Part shown: piece after piece, positions 36,163 through 44,638 of the stretch
Layout of the letters: every line of letters starts with the position of its first letter
Position numbering within the stretch: position 1 is the first letter of the stretch
NCBI RefSeq assembly: GCF_051200875.1
Contig: NZ_CP195191.1
Coordinates: forward strand, 496,001 to 560,000
From: Pseudotabrizicola sp051200875
Lineage (GTDB): Bacteria; Pseudomonadota; Alphaproteobacteria; Rhodobacterales; Rhodobacteraceae
Reading direction: 5' to 3'
Length of the DNA: 64,000 nucleotides
Notes under the pieces: model-generated
What the model saw: the letters and a program-made list of their open reading frames with translations, nothing else
Told to the model about the DNA's origin: nothing
The model's database searches: none
Translations under genes and position numbers: made by a program

Positions 36163-37536
36163 TCAGGCGGTCAGCTTGGCCAGCACCCGCGCCCAAGAGC
36201 GGATGCCCTTGTGGAAACATTCCACGTCATATTTCTCATTGGGCGAATGGATCTGGTCGTCATCGCGGCCAAAGCCCAAGAGCATCGCGTCCATGCCAAG
36301 AATGGTCTGGAAATAGCCAGCAATCGGGATCGACCCGCCGCAACCAACATAGGCGGCCGGGCGGCCCCATTCTTCGGTCAGGGCGGCGCGGGCGGCCTCG
36401 AAGGCCGGGTCGTCGATCGACATGATGCCTGCGGGGCCTGCGCCATGGCCGTGGAATTCGACGGTGCAATCCTCCGGAACCTGCTCACTGACCCAAGCGC
36501 GAAAGTTCTCGCGAATGGCAAAGGGGTCTTGCTCGCCCACAAGGCGGAAGCTGACCTTGGCATGGGCTTTTGACGGCAGAACGGTCTTGAATCCGTTTCC
36601 GGTATAGCCGCCCCAGATGCCGTTGATTTCGGCGGTCGGACGCGACCAGATCATCTCCAAGGGGGTGCGGTCCTGTTCCCCTGCCGGAATAGACAGGCCG
36701 ACATCGCCCAGGAATTTGGCGTGGTCAAAGGCCAAGGCCTGCCATTGGCTGCGAATGGCATCAGGCAGTTCGGTCACGCCGTCATAGAAATGGGGCACCG
36801 TGATCCGCCCGGTGTCATCATGCATATTGCCAAGGATGCGAGACAGGACGCGGATCGGGTTGATGGCGGCACCGCCATACATGCCGGAATGCAGGTCTTT
36901 GTTCGGGCCGGTGATTGTGATTTCTTCGCCCAAGAGGCCCCGCAGCATGGTGACAATGGCGGGCGAGGTGTCCTCAAAAAGGCCTGTGTCGCAGATCAGG
37001 GCGATATCGGCGGTCAGTTCTTGGGCATTTTCCTTCATGAAGGGAATCAGCGAGGGCGACCCCGATTCCTCTTCGCCTTCAAGAAAGATCGTCAGACGGC
37101 AGGGCAGGGTGCCATATTCTGCTTTCCAAGCCCGCAAAGCCTCGAGGAAGGTCATCAGCTGGCCTTTGTCATCCGATGCTCCGCGTGCCCGTATGACGCG
37201 GCCTTTCGGGCTGTCCTGAATTTCGGGATCAAACGGGTCACGGTCCCAAAGCGACAGTGGATCGACGGGTTGCACATCGTAATGGCCGTAGAACAAGAGG
37301 TGCGGGCCGCCCTCGCCGCCATGGGCCACGACCATCGGGTGACCGGGGGTGGGACGGCTGGCCGCGTCGAAACCCAAGGTTCTCAAGTCTGCAACCAGCC
37401 AGTCTGCAGCGCGCGCGCAATCGGCCTTGAACTCTGGGTCAGTTGAAATCGACGGGATTCGCAGCAGGTCCATCAGACGATCAAGCGCCTGTGGGAGATC
37501 CTCATCAATGCGGTTCAGGATGGATGACAAAGACAT
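36163..37536 (-). CDS. M20 family dipeptidase
   Basis: Zinc-dependent peptidase of 457 residues. Metal-binding residues are seen in FYGHYDVQPVDP, RGASDDKGQLM and FLEGEEESGSPS, and the dimerisation (lid) domain holds DLHSGMYGGAAINP. The C-terminal GCGGSIPIAGYF and HSPNEKYDVECF complete the M20 pattern. The ATG at 37536 follows GAGAGG and gives MSLSSILNRIDEDLP. It most likely cleaves dipeptides in the cytoplasm. It stands alone, and the exact substrate is unknown. Confidence 0.93.
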   Translation of the reverse strand: MSLSSILNRIDEDLPQALDRLMDLLRIPSISTDPEFKADCARAADWLVADLRTLGFDAASRPTPGHPMVVAHGGEGGPHLLFYGHYDVQPVDPLSLWDRDPFDPEIQDSPKGRVIRARGASDDKGQLMTFLEALRAWKAEYGTLPCRLTIFLEGEEESGSPSLIPFMKENAQELTADIALICDTGLFEDTSPAIVTMLRGLLGEEITITGPNKDLHSGMYGGAAINPIRVLSRILGNMHDDTGRITVPHFYDGVTELPDAIRSQWQALAFDHAKFLGDVGLSIPAGEQDRTPLEMIWSRPTAEINGIWGGYTGNGFKTVLPSKAHAKVSFRLVGEQDPFAIRENFRAWVSEQVPEDCTVEFHGHGAGPAGIMSIDDPAFEAARAALTEEWGRPAAYVGCGGSIPIAGYFQTILGMDAMLLGFGRDDDQIHSPNEKYDVECFHKGIRSWARVLAKLTA

Positions 37537-37664
37537 GGGGCCTCTCGGATCTCGTGGAAAAGTGAATTCGGCCAAAGCCTATCAGGTGGTCCGGGACTGT
37601 CCAGAGGCGGCAAGGTGGTGTAAAGCCCAGCCGGAATTCGCGGTCAGGCTCTGGAGAGGTTGAG

Positions 37665-38078
37665 ATGTTCGACAAGCGTAAAATGGGGCTGCTGGCATCG
37701 GTTGCGGCCCTTGGACTTGGGGCGACGACGGCCGTGGCCCAGCAGGTTGCCGTGGAAGAAGCGGCGTTGGGAAAATCGACTGTCCGGCTTTATGTCCACC
37801 CGTTCCTGACGGCGGATGAACTGACAACGTTGCGTCTTGTGATGACCAATGAACAGGCCTTGGCGCTGTTTGTGCCAAACTCTGCCGGCCACGCCGCCTT
37901 GGCTGCGGCCCCGGGCGAAGGGGTGATCCGGGATGGCAAGCCGGTTGCCTCGGCGATTGCCTTGGCAGACCTTCCAGATCCGGCCTCGGCGGCCAAAGCG
38001 GCGTCTGCAGCCTGCGATCAGGCAAAGACAACCAAATCGCCTTGTGTGGTCGTGCTGGAAATCGCTCCCAAGAATTAA
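37665..38078 (+). CDS. exported protein of unknown function upstream of hemA
   Basis: A 137-residue protein with a signal peptide (MFDKRKMGLLASVAALGLG, cleavage near VAQQ). The mature part has STVRLYVHPFLTADELTTLR and a Cys pair in ACDQAKTTKSPCVVVLEI that could form a disulfide. I do not recognise the family. The same kind of small protein is often found beside hemA in this group, so a functional association is possible but unproven. GAGAGG precedes the start. The region downstream carries a long palindrome and an FNR box, so it is not simply co-transcribed with hemA. Confidence 0.7.
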   Translation: MFDKRKMGLLASVAALGLGATTAVAQQVAVEEAALGKSTVRLYVHPFLTADELTTLRLVMTNEQALALFVPNSAGHAALAAAPGEGVIRDGKPVASAIALADLPDPASAAKAASAACDQAKTTKSPCVVVLEIAPKN

Positions 38079-38085
38079 GGCGTGA

Positions 38086-38108
38086 CATATTCATATATAG
38101 TGAATATG
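38086..38108. promoter_or_regulatory. AT-rich palindrome upstream of hemA
   Basis: CATATTCA at 38086-38093 and TGAATATG at 38101-38108 form perfect 8-base arms with a 7-base A+T-rich centre. It is unusually A+T-rich for this genome and lies just after the upstream gene. It could be a regulator site or a bidirectional weak terminator. Confidence 0.45.
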
Positions 38109-38155
38109 AAATAAAGCCGGGAGTGGCAAATTGCCTACTTTTCCCGCATCTTTAA

Positions 38156-38169
38156 TTGACGCAAGTCAA
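38156..38169. promoter_or_regulatory. FNR/FnrL box of hemA
   Basis: TTGACGCAAGTCAA matches the FNR consensus TTGA(T/C)-N4-(A/G)TCAA with perfect symmetry of the outer five bases. A TTTAAG at 38191-38196 could be the -10, putting transcription near 38203, so the box would be centred at about -41, the class II activator position. Oxygen control of hemA by FnrL is known in Rhodobacter sphaeroides. Confidence 0.75.
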
Positions 38170-38242
38170 GGTTTCCAAGCTGCGGCACGGTTTAAGTGCT
38201 GGCAACCCGATCGTAAACGGGACCGAGCCAAGGAGATAGACG

Positions 38243-39472
38243 ATGAACTATGAAGCCGCCCTCGACACCGCTCTGCAGCGTCTGCATGACGAAGGGCGTT
38301 ATCGGACCTTCATCGACATTGAGCGCCAAAAAGGCCAGTTTCCCCATGCGACCTGGACCCGCCCGGATGGAAGCCAGAAGCCAATCACCGTGTGGTGCGG
38401 CAACGACTATCTGGGCATGGGGCAGCATCCGGTTGTCCTGAACGCCATGCACGAAGCCCTTGATGCGACAGGGGCAGGTTCGGGTGGCACGCGCAATATT
38501 TCAGGCACGACCGTTTATCACAAACGTTTGGAAGCCGAGATTGCCGATCTGCATGGCAAAGAGGCCGCCTTGGTCTTTACCTCGGCCTACATCGCCAATG
38601 ACGCAACGCTTTCCACACTGCGGACGATTTTCCCCGGTCTGATCATCTATTCGGATGCGCTGAATCACGCTTCGATGATCGAAGGCGTGCGCCGTGGCAA
38701 CGGCCAGAAGCGTATCTTCCGCCACAACGATGTGGCTCATCTGCGTGAGTTGCTGGAGGCCGACGATCCGGCTGCGCCGAAGTTGATTGCCTTCGAATCG
38801 ATCTATTCGATGGACGGCGATTTCGGGCCGATCAAGGAAATTTGCGACATCGCAGAGGAGTTCGGCGCGCTGACCTATATTGACGAGGTCCATGCAGTTG
38901 GCATGTACGGACCCCGTGGGGCAGGGGTTGCAGAGCGTGATGGCCAGATGCACCGGATCGACATTATCAACGCCACGCTGGCGAAGGCCTATGGCGTTTT
39001 CGGCGGCTATATTGCTGCAAGTGCGAAGATGGTGGATGCGGTACGCTCTTACGCTCCGGGCTTTATTTTCACCACTTCGCTGCCACCCGCTGTGGCCGCA
39101 GGTGCCGCTGCCAGCGTGCAATTCCTAAAGACGGCCGAAGGGCAAAAACTGCGTGATACCCAGCAGTTGCATGCCCGGATCCTGAAAATGCGGCTGAAGG
39201 GGCTTGGCCTTCCGATCATTGACCACGGGTCGCATATTGTGCCCGTGCACGTCGGCAACCCCATCCATTGCAAAATGCTGTCGGACATGATGCTGGAGCA
39301 TTACGGGATTTACGTTCAGCCGATCAACTTCCCCACAGTTCCGCGTGGAACGGAACGGCTGCGGTTCACGCCGTCGCCCGTACACGACCCCAAGGAAATC
39401 GACGCATTGATCGGCGCGATGGACCAGCTTTGGCAGCAATGTGCGCTGAATCGCGCCGAAGCGAGTGCCTAA
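38243..39472 (+). CDS. hemA: 5-aminolevulinate synthase
   Basis: PLP enzyme that condenses glycine and succinyl-CoA to 5-aminolevulinate, the C4 route into tetrapyrroles found in alphaproteobacteria. The 409-residue protein has GSGGTRNISGTTVYHKRLE near residue 80, YIDEVHAVGMYG with the PLP-contacting Asp, and the catalytic Lys in TLAKAYGVFGGYIA near residue 248. An AAGGAGA ribosome site precedes the ATG. The FNR box upstream predicts higher expression when oxygen is low. Confidence 0.98.
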   Translation: MNYEAALDTALQRLHDEGRYRTFIDIERQKGQFPHATWTRPDGSQKPITVWCGNDYLGMGQHPVVLNAMHEALDATGAGSGGTRNISGTTVYHKRLEAEIADLHGKEAALVFTSAYIANDATLSTLRTIFPGLIIYSDALNHASMIEGVRRGNGQKRIFRHNDVAHLRELLEADDPAAPKLIAFESIYSMDGDFGPIKEICDIAEEFGALTYIDEVHAVGMYGPRGAGVAERDGQMHRIDIINATLAKAYGVFGGYIAASAKMVDAVRSYAPGFIFTTSLPPAVAAGAAASVQFLKTAEGQKLRDTQQLHARILKMRLKGLGLPIIDHGSHIVPVHVGNPIHCKMLSDMMLEHYGIYVQPINFPTVPRGTERLRFTPSPVHDPKEIDALIGAMDQLWQQCALNRAEASA

Positions 39473-39589
39473 GCACATCTCGCATGTGCAAAAGCTCTTG
39501 AGCTATGCTAGTTTCTGGCCCAAACGAAAGCAGATGAGTCGTCCCTAAAGGCGACTCGGGGGACACGGGAACTTCATGAGGCAGGTCGT

Positions 39590-40813
39590 ATGATCGGGCG
39601 GAGGAACAAACCTTCGACGACAGAAGCGGACAAACCGAAAGGCTTTGACGATTACGACCTGCGTCTTGGCGACGTGATGCGGGGCGAACGGGCAACCCTC
39701 GGCAAATCGCTTCTGGATGTTCAACGGGAATTGAAGATCAAGGCGGCCTACATCGCCGCGATCGAAAATGCCGATGTGACTGCATTCGAAACGCAAGGTT
39801 TCGTTGCGGGCTACGTCCGGTCATATGCGCGCTATCTGGGGATGGACCCGGATTGGGCGTTCCAGCGGTTCTGCCATGAGGCCAAGTTTGAAGTGGCCCA
39901 TGGAATGAGTGCCGCTGCCTCGTCTACGGCAAAGGCCGCTGCCCGTGCCCGCAGCACGCAGGACTTCCGTGACCCGTTGGCGAACCCGAATGCCACGTTT
40001 ATTCCGCGCAGCGAAAGCGTGTTTTCGCGGATTGAACCCGGTGCCGTCGGTTCCTTGGTGGTTCTGGTCGCGCTGATTGGGGCCATTGGTTATGGTGGCT
40101 GGTCAGTGCTGCAAGAAGTGCAGCGGGTTCAGCTGGCCCCTGTGGATCAGGCCCCGGCTGTCGTGGCCGAAATTGACCCGCTGGGCAATGTTTCCGGCTC
40201 GGCGCCTTTGGTGCGTTCTGCGCCGGATGCACAAAATGAAACCGACCTCGCTGCCGCAGACCCTGTGGCGCAGGCTGAAAAGATTGACCGTCTTTATCGC
40301 CCGCAGGCCTTGGATGTGCCCGTGCTGACGTCGCGCGATGGTCCGATTGCCGCGATCAATCCTCGGGCAAGCGGTGCTTTGGCTGGCGATATGACCAATG
40401 CTGTTGCCGCAGCGGTTTCCGAGGCGATGGCTGCGGAAACGCCGGTTCAGGTGGTTGCCGAGGCCCAGCCGGGCGTGGAGCTTTTGGCCGTTCGCCCGTC
40501 ATGGGTGCAGGTGAAGGCCGCCGATGGTACGGTGCTTTTTGAAAAGATCCTTGATGCCGGCGAACGCTGGGCCGTTCCGCAGTTGGAAGATGCGCCTGTG
40601 TTGCGCGCAGGTAATTCGGGGTCGGTCTATTTTGCGGTGAACGGCAAGACCTTTGGTCCGGCTGCCCCCGGTGCTCAGGTTGTCAAGAACGTGGCCCTTT
40701 CGCCAGAAGCACTGACCGAAAAATTCGCTGAGGCCGATCTAAATGCTGATCCGGAATTGGCGGCCATCGTGAATGTCGCTGAAGTGGCGGTTCCGGCACC
40801 GCTGTCGGAATAA
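39590..40813 (+). CDS. RodZ-like helix-turn-helix and DUF4115 protein
   Basis: A 407-residue cytoskeletal-type membrane protein. Residues about 25-95 form the HTH_25 domain (LRLGDVMRGERATLGKSLLD and FETQGFVAGYVRSYARYLG). A single transmembrane helix lies near 150-172 (GAVGSLVVLVALIGAIGYGG). The periplasmic part ends in a DUF4115 domain with WVQVKAADGTVLFEKILDAG. RodZ anchors MreB in rod-shaped bacteria. It precedes ispG, an order frequent in this class, with a terminator between, so they are probably separate transcripts. It starts at the ATG after GAGGCAGG. Confidence 0.86.
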   Translation: MIGRRNKPSTTEADKPKGFDDYDLRLGDVMRGERATLGKSLLDVQRELKIKAAYIAAIENADVTAFETQGFVAGYVRSYARYLGMDPDWAFQRFCHEAKFEVAHGMSAAASSTAKAAARARSTQDFRDPLANPNATFIPRSESVFSRIEPGAVGSLVVLVALIGAIGYGGWSVLQEVQRVQLAPVDQAPAVVAEIDPLGNVSGSAPLVRSAPDAQNETDLAAADPVAQAEKIDRLYRPQALDVPVLTSRDGPIAAINPRASGALAGDMTNAVAAAVSEAMAAETPVQVVAEAQPGVELLAVRPSWVQVKAADGTVLFEKILDAGERWAVPQLEDAPVLRAGNSGSVYFAVNGKTFGPAAPGAQVVKNVALSPEALTEKFAEADLNADPELAAIVNVAEVAVPAPLSE

Positions 40814-40838
40814 GGTTTTCACGATTTACGGAATACGT

Positions 40839-40870
40839 GGCCACCTCATTGCGGGGTGGCCTTTCTCGTT
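40839..40870 (+). terminator. terminator after the rodZ-like gene
   Basis: GGCCACC at 40839-40845 and GGTGGCC at 40855-40861 form a 7-bp stem, extended by inner pairs, followed by TTTCTCGTT. It lies 26 bases past the stop codon and before ispG. Confidence 0.7.
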
Positions 40871-40905
40871 CTATCTAGGCCCTGAAAGCTGAAGGAACCG
40901 CCCAG

Positions 40906-42027
40906 ATGAGCCACAATCCCATTCGTCCCTGGCGCAACATCTATCGCCGGAAATCGCGCCAAATTCGCGTGGGAAAGGTGCTGGTCGGGGGCGATGCGCC
41001 CATCAGCGTGCAGACGATGACCAATACGCTGACGACCGACATCAAGGCCACCATTGAACAGGTGCAGCGCGCGGCCATTGCCGGTGCAGATATTGTGCGC
41101 GTTTCGACCCCGGATGAGGAAAGCACGCGGGCGCTGAAAGCGATTTGCGCCGAAAGTCCCGTGCCAATCGTCGCGGACATCCACTTTCACTACAAACGGG
41201 CGATTGAGGCAGCAGAGGCAGGGGCAGCTTGCCTGCGGATCAACCCCGGCAATATCGGCGATGCCAAGCGTGTGGCCGAGGTGGTGCGGGCGGCCAAGGA
41301 TCATGGCTGTTCGATCCGGATCGGGGTCAATGCCGGATCCTTGGAGAAGCATCTGCTGGAGAAATACGGCGAGCCTTGCCCGGATGCGATGGTCGAATCC
41401 GGTCTGGACCATATCAAGCTTTTGCAGGATGCCGATTTCCACGAATACAAGATCAGCGTGAAAGCGTCTGACGTCTTCATGGCCGCAGCAGCCTATCAGC
41501 AATTGGCTGACGCGACGGATGCACCCATTCACCTCGGGATCACCGAGGCAGGCGGGTTGATGTCTGGCACCGTGAAATCGGCCATCGGTCTGGGCAATCT
41601 GCTTTGGATGGGAATTGGCGATACGATACGGGTTTCCCTCTCTGCCGATCCGGTCGAAGAGGTGAAGGTTGGGTTCGAGATCCTGAAATCCTTGGGTTTG
41701 CGGACACGTGGTGTGCAGATCATTTCCTGCCCATCTTGCGCCCGTCAGGGCTTTGACGTGATCAAGACCGTCGAGGCACTGGAAAAGCGGCTTGAACATA
41801 TCAAAACCCCGATGAGCCTGTCGATTATCGGCTGCGTGGTGAATGGCCCGGGGGAAGCGCTGATGACCGATATCGGCTTTACTGGCGGCGGGGCAGGGTC
41901 AGGGATGATCTACATGGCAGGTAAGCAAAGCCATAAGATGTCGAACGAGAAGATGGTGGATCACATCGTCGATCTGGTCGAAAAGCGCGCGGCCGAACTG
42001 GAGGCGCAAGACCAAGCCGCCGAATAA
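40906..42027 (+). CDS. ispG: 4-hydroxy-3-methylbut-2-enyl diphosphate synthase (flavodoxin)
   Basis: [4Fe-4S] enzyme of the methylerythritol phosphate pathway that reductively converts MEcPP to HMBPP for isoprenoid synthesis. The 373-residue protein has an N-terminal TIM barrel (VGGDAPISVQTMTNT) and the C-terminal cluster domain with cysteines in IISCPSCARQGFD and SIIGCVVNGPGEA. The C-terminus is slightly extended (EAQDQAAE). It is a single unit, with a strong bidirectional terminator after it shared with infC. Confidence 0.97.
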   Translation: MSHNPIRPWRNIYRRKSRQIRVGKVLVGGDAPISVQTMTNTLTTDIKATIEQVQRAAIAGADIVRVSTPDEESTRALKAICAESPVPIVADIHFHYKRAIEAAEAGAACLRINPGNIGDAKRVAEVVRAAKDHGCSIRIGVNAGSLEKHLLEKYGEPCPDAMVESGLDHIKLLQDADFHEYKISVKASDVFMAAAAYQQLADATDAPIHLGITEAGGLMSGTVKSAIGLGNLLWMGIGDTIRVSLSADPVEEVKVGFEILKSLGLRTRGVQIISCPSCARQGFDVIKTVEALEKRLEHIKTPMSLSIIGCVVNGPGEALMTDIGFTGGGAGSGMIYMAGKQSHKMSNEKMVDHIVDLVEKRAAELEAQDQAAE

Positions 42028-42045
42028 GCGGACGACGAGGCAATG

Positions 42046-42075
42046 AAAAAGGCGCGCTGTGTGGCGCGCCTTTTT
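42046..42075. terminator. bidirectional terminator between ispG and infC
   Basis: AAAAAGGCGCGC at 42046-42057 and GCGCGCCTTTTT at 42064-42075 form a perfect 12-bp stem with a six-base loop. It gives U-runs on both strands and serves the convergent ispG and infC genes. Confidence 0.93.
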
Positions 42076-42098
42076 CTATTCTGAAGCAGTGATCGCCC

Positions 42099-42638
42099 TT
42101 ATTTCGGGGCGATCATCATCACCATCTGGCGGCCTTCCAGCTTGGGCATCGACTCGACCTTGCCTGCATCGCCGACATCGGCAGCAACCCGGTTCAGAAG
42201 TTCCAGACCCAATTCTTGGTGCGCCATTTCACGGCCACGGAAGCGCAGGGTCACCTTGACCTTGTCGCCTTCGCCCAGAAACTTCATCACAGACCGCATC
42301 TTCACATCATAGTCATGGGTATCGGTTCCGGGACGGAACTTGATTTCCTTGATCTCGATGATCTTCTGCTTTTTGCGGGCTTCGGCTTCGCGCTTTTGCT
42401 GTTCATACTTGAACTTGCCGAAGTCCATGATCTTGCAAACCGGCGGCTCGGCGTTCGGGCTGATTTCGACCAGATCAAGTCCGGCCTCTTCTGCCATAGC
42501 CATGGCGCGAGCTGGGGTGACCACTCCGACATTCTCGCCATCAGCGCCGATCAGGCGGATTTCAGGAGAGCGAATGCGGTCATTGATACGGGGGCCCGTT
42601 TCACGCGTCGGCGGGGCATTGTGGGGTCTGCGAGCTAT
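42099..42638 (-). CDS. infC: translation initiation factor IF-3 (apparent AUA start)
   Basis: Binds the 30S subunit and enforces correct start-codon selection. The C-terminal domain GREMAHQELGLELLNRV and the linker KFKYEQQKREAEARKKQK are clear. The usual N-terminal domain is present only if translation begins upstream of any ATG or GTG, at an ATA codon at 42638-42636. Eight bases before it is AAGGA. The reading then starts (M)ARRPHNAPPTRETGPRIND, as in relatives, and gives 179 residues, the normal length. An ATC six bases upstream is too close to the ribosome site. Rare start codons are typical of infC because IF-3 represses its own mRNA by rejecting them. The first ordinary start codon in frame, GTG at 42524, would lose the N-terminal 38 residues. 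Confidence 0.9.
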   Translation of the reverse strand: MARRPHNAPPTRETGPRINDRIRSPEIRLIGADGENVGVVTPARAMAMAEEAGLDLVEISPNAEPPVCKIMDFGKFKYEQQKREAEARKKQKIIEIKEIKFRPGTDTHDYDVKMRSVMKFLGEGDKVKVTLRFRGREMAHQELGLELLNRVAADVGDAGKVESMPKLEGRQMVMMIAPK

Positions 42639-42872
42639 GGTGATCGTCCTTCTGTCGCTATGATTTGGGCTGGGAAGATAAACGTCGAAGGCGTTGCGTT
42701 CAATGGCATTCCGGTAGGGAAATGAGCCTCATTTCGGCGGATTTGAGCCGCGAGTGGAAATTTTCCCCCTGTGATCACCGCTGCGATGCAGCAAAGGCTC
42801 TTTTCAAGCCCGCGCTCGACTGCCATATCACCAAGCAGACCGGGGGTTTTCCCGGATAAGGGGAGCTATGCT

Positions 42873-43538
42873 ATGAATAAGTCCGTTGTGATTGGTGCCG
42901 TAGTGCTGGTTCTGGCTGCTGGTGGCTATTACCAGTTCAGCTATGTGCCGGCCCAGAAGGCTGCAGCTGAAGCTGCTGCTGCTGCCGCCGCGGCCGAGGA
43001 GGCTGCGAAGAAGGCCGAAGAAGAGGCCGCTGCCGCCAAGAAAGCCGAAGAAGAAGCCGCTGCCAAGGCTGAAGAAGAAGCTGCTGCCAAGGCTGCTGAA
43101 GAAGCTGCTGCTAAGGCTGCCGAAGAAGCTGCTGCCAAAGCCGCAGCTGACGCCGCTGCCGCTGCGACGGCTCCGGCTGCTGACACTGCAGCCGCGCCTG
43201 CGACCGAAACTGCACCGGCTACGGAAACTGCACCGGCTACGGAAACTGCACCGGCTACGGAAGCTGCACCGGCTACGGAAGCTGCGCCTGCTGCGGAAGC
43301 TGCACCTGCTGCGGAAGCTGCTCCGGCCGCTGATGCAACGGCCGCTCCGGCTTCGGATGCCACCGCCGCTTTGGATCCTGCCAATTTCAATGCCGACGCG
43401 ATCAAGTCGCTGATTGATGGCTCGTCCGTTGACGATGTCACCAAAGCAACGCTGAAATCGGCCGTCGACGCGGCTGCCGCCAACCCGGTTCTCGTGGAAG
43501 GTGTGATTACTCAGGTCAAGAACGCACTCGGCCTCTGA
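42873..43538 (+). CDS. Ala/Glu/Lys-rich TolA-like membrane-anchored repeat protein
   Basis: A 221-residue protein with an N-terminal membrane anchor (MNKSVVIGAVVLVLAAGGYY). A long alanine/glutamate/lysine helix (about residues 28-95, AAEEAAKKAEEEAAAAKK type) is followed by seven 6-residue ETAPAT/EAAPAA repeats. The last 55 residues form a different, mixed domain beginning ANFNADAIKSLIDGSS. The architecture resembles TolA, but the ending does not match it. A spacer-like reach across the periplasm is plausible; the function is unknown. GGGGAG precedes the start. Confidence 0.78.
   Translation: MNKSVVIGAVVLVLAAGGYYQFSYVPAQKAAAEAAAAAAAAEEAAKKAEEEAAAAKKAEEEAAAKAEEEAAAKAAEEAAAKAAEEAAAKAAADAAAAATAPAADTAAAPATETAPATETAPATETAPATEAAPATEAAPAAEAAPAAEAAPAADATAAPASDATAALDPANFNADAIKSLIDGSSVDDVTKATLKSAVDAAAANPVLVEGVITQVKNALGL
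43206..43331 (+). repeat. 18-bp tandem repeat inside the Ala-rich protein gene
   Basis: Seven 18-base units (first unit GAAACTGCACCGGCTACG, then diverging toward GAAGCTGCxCCTGCTGCG) encode ETAPAT-type hexapeptides. The first three units are identical, which favours recent slippage. Confidence 0.9.
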
Positions 43539-43561
43539 TCGCGAAACTCGATCCAAAATTG

Positions 43562-43588
43562 AAAGGCCGCCCATTCGGGCGGCCTTTT
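43562..43588 (+). terminator. terminator of the Ala-rich protein gene
   Basis: AAAGGCCGCCC at 43562-43572, loop ATTC and GGGCGGCCTTTT at 43577-43588. It lies 23 bases past the stop codon and is a strong intrinsic terminator. Confidence 0.93.
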
Positions 43589-43643
43589 GCATTTCATCGG
43601 CTCGGCTTGTCTGCTTTGCTACATCCCATGCGGTTGAATGCGA

Positions 43644-43671
43644 AAAGCTGCCACGTTGGCGCGGCAGCTTT
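43644..43671 (-). terminator. fpr terminator
   Basis: AAAGCTGCC at 43644-43652 and GGCAGCTTT at 43663-43671 form a 9-bp stem; on the minus strand it is followed by TCGC. It lies 33 bases past the fpr stop. Confidence 0.7.
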
Positions 43672-43703
43672 CTTGTGGTTCTGGGAAAAATCCGGCCCGA
43701 GGG

Positions 43704-44534
43704 TCAAATGCCGTCGCCGACAAAGGCTTTTTCGACCACATATTCCTTCGGATCAGAATTCGCGCCCTCACGCAAGCCAAAGCCCTCGAGGATCGCTTTC
43801 ACATCAACGTTGAAGGCAAGACTGCCGCACACCATCGCACGATCGGTGGCCGGGTCCATCGGTGGAAGGTTCAAATCCGCAAAGACTTTGCCCGAGGACA
43901 GGTTGTCGGTCACACGGCCCATGTGATGAAATTCTTCGCGGGTCGTGGTTGGGTAGTAAAGCAGCTTGCCTGCTACCATTTCACCAATCAGCGGATCGTT
44001 CTGAAGGTTTTCGACCAGCTGACGGCCATATTCCAACTCTGCCACTTCGCGGCAGGTATGCATCATGATGACCTGATCGTATTTTTCATAAGTCTCAGGG
44101 TCACGCATAAGGCTTGCAAAGGGCGCAATGCCGGTGCCAGTGGCAAGAAACCACATCCGCTTGCCGGGCAGCAAGGCATCATGCACAAGCGTACCAACGG
44201 GCTTAGGGCGCAGGATGATTTCTTCGCCGACTTTGATGTGCTGAAGTTTCGAGGTCAGCGGACCGTCCGGCACCTTGATCGAATAGAACTCCAGCCCCTC
44301 ATCCCAATTTGGCGAAGCGATGGAGTAGGCGCGCAACAGTGGCTTGCCGTTCTCTCCCAAGAGCCCGATCATTACGAACTCGCCCGAGCGGAAGCGCAGG
44401 CTTGCAGGACGTTCGACTCGGAAGGAAAAGAGCCTGTCAGTCCAATGCTTGACCTCGGTCACGACAGCGGCGTCGGGCAGATGTGGCTTGGCTGGCTTGG
44501 CAGCGGGGGCAGTCATTGTGGCAAGCTCCGTCAT
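43704..44534 (-). CDS. fpr: ferredoxin/flavodoxin-NADP+ reductase
   Basis: FAD enzyme that moves electrons between NADPH and ferredoxin or flavodoxin. The 276-residue protein has the FAD motif RAYSIAS near residue 70, the NADP site GTGIAPFASLMRD, and the C-terminal EYVVEKAFVGDGI of the bacterial subclass without a terminal Tyr stack. An AAGG precedes the ATG at 44534; an in-frame ATG at 44516 is an alternative. It lies next to the sulfate assimilation cluster on the same strand, so it could supply reduced ferredoxin to CysI, though that is inferred. Confidence 0.95.
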   Translation of the reverse strand: MTELATMTAPAAKPAKPHLPDAAVVTEVKHWTDRLFSFRVERPASLRFRSGEFVMIGLLGENGKPLLRAYSIASPNWDEGLEFYSIKVPDGPLTSKLQHIKVGEEIILRPKPVGTLVHDALLPGKRMWFLATGTGIAPFASLMRDPETYEKYDQVIMMHTCREVAELEYGRQLVENLQNDPLIGEMVAGKLLYYPTTTREEFHHMGRVTDNLSSGKVFADLNLPPMDPATDRAMVCGSLAFNVDVKAILEGFGLREGANSDPKEYVVEKAFVGDGI

Positions 44535-44638
44535 GGTCTTGACCTTTCATAGGCCGAAGCAGCAGCAAGAGAAACCCTTGCCCACTGCGGCAGATTTTCA
44601 TTTGTGTGCATACGAAAATTTCGAGGTTCTGTCCAGCA

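Noticed and set aside
43206..43331. Tandem repeats that might suggest a CRISPR array
   Set aside because: The 18-base units are contiguous, in frame and encode a hexapeptide repeat; there are no spacers.
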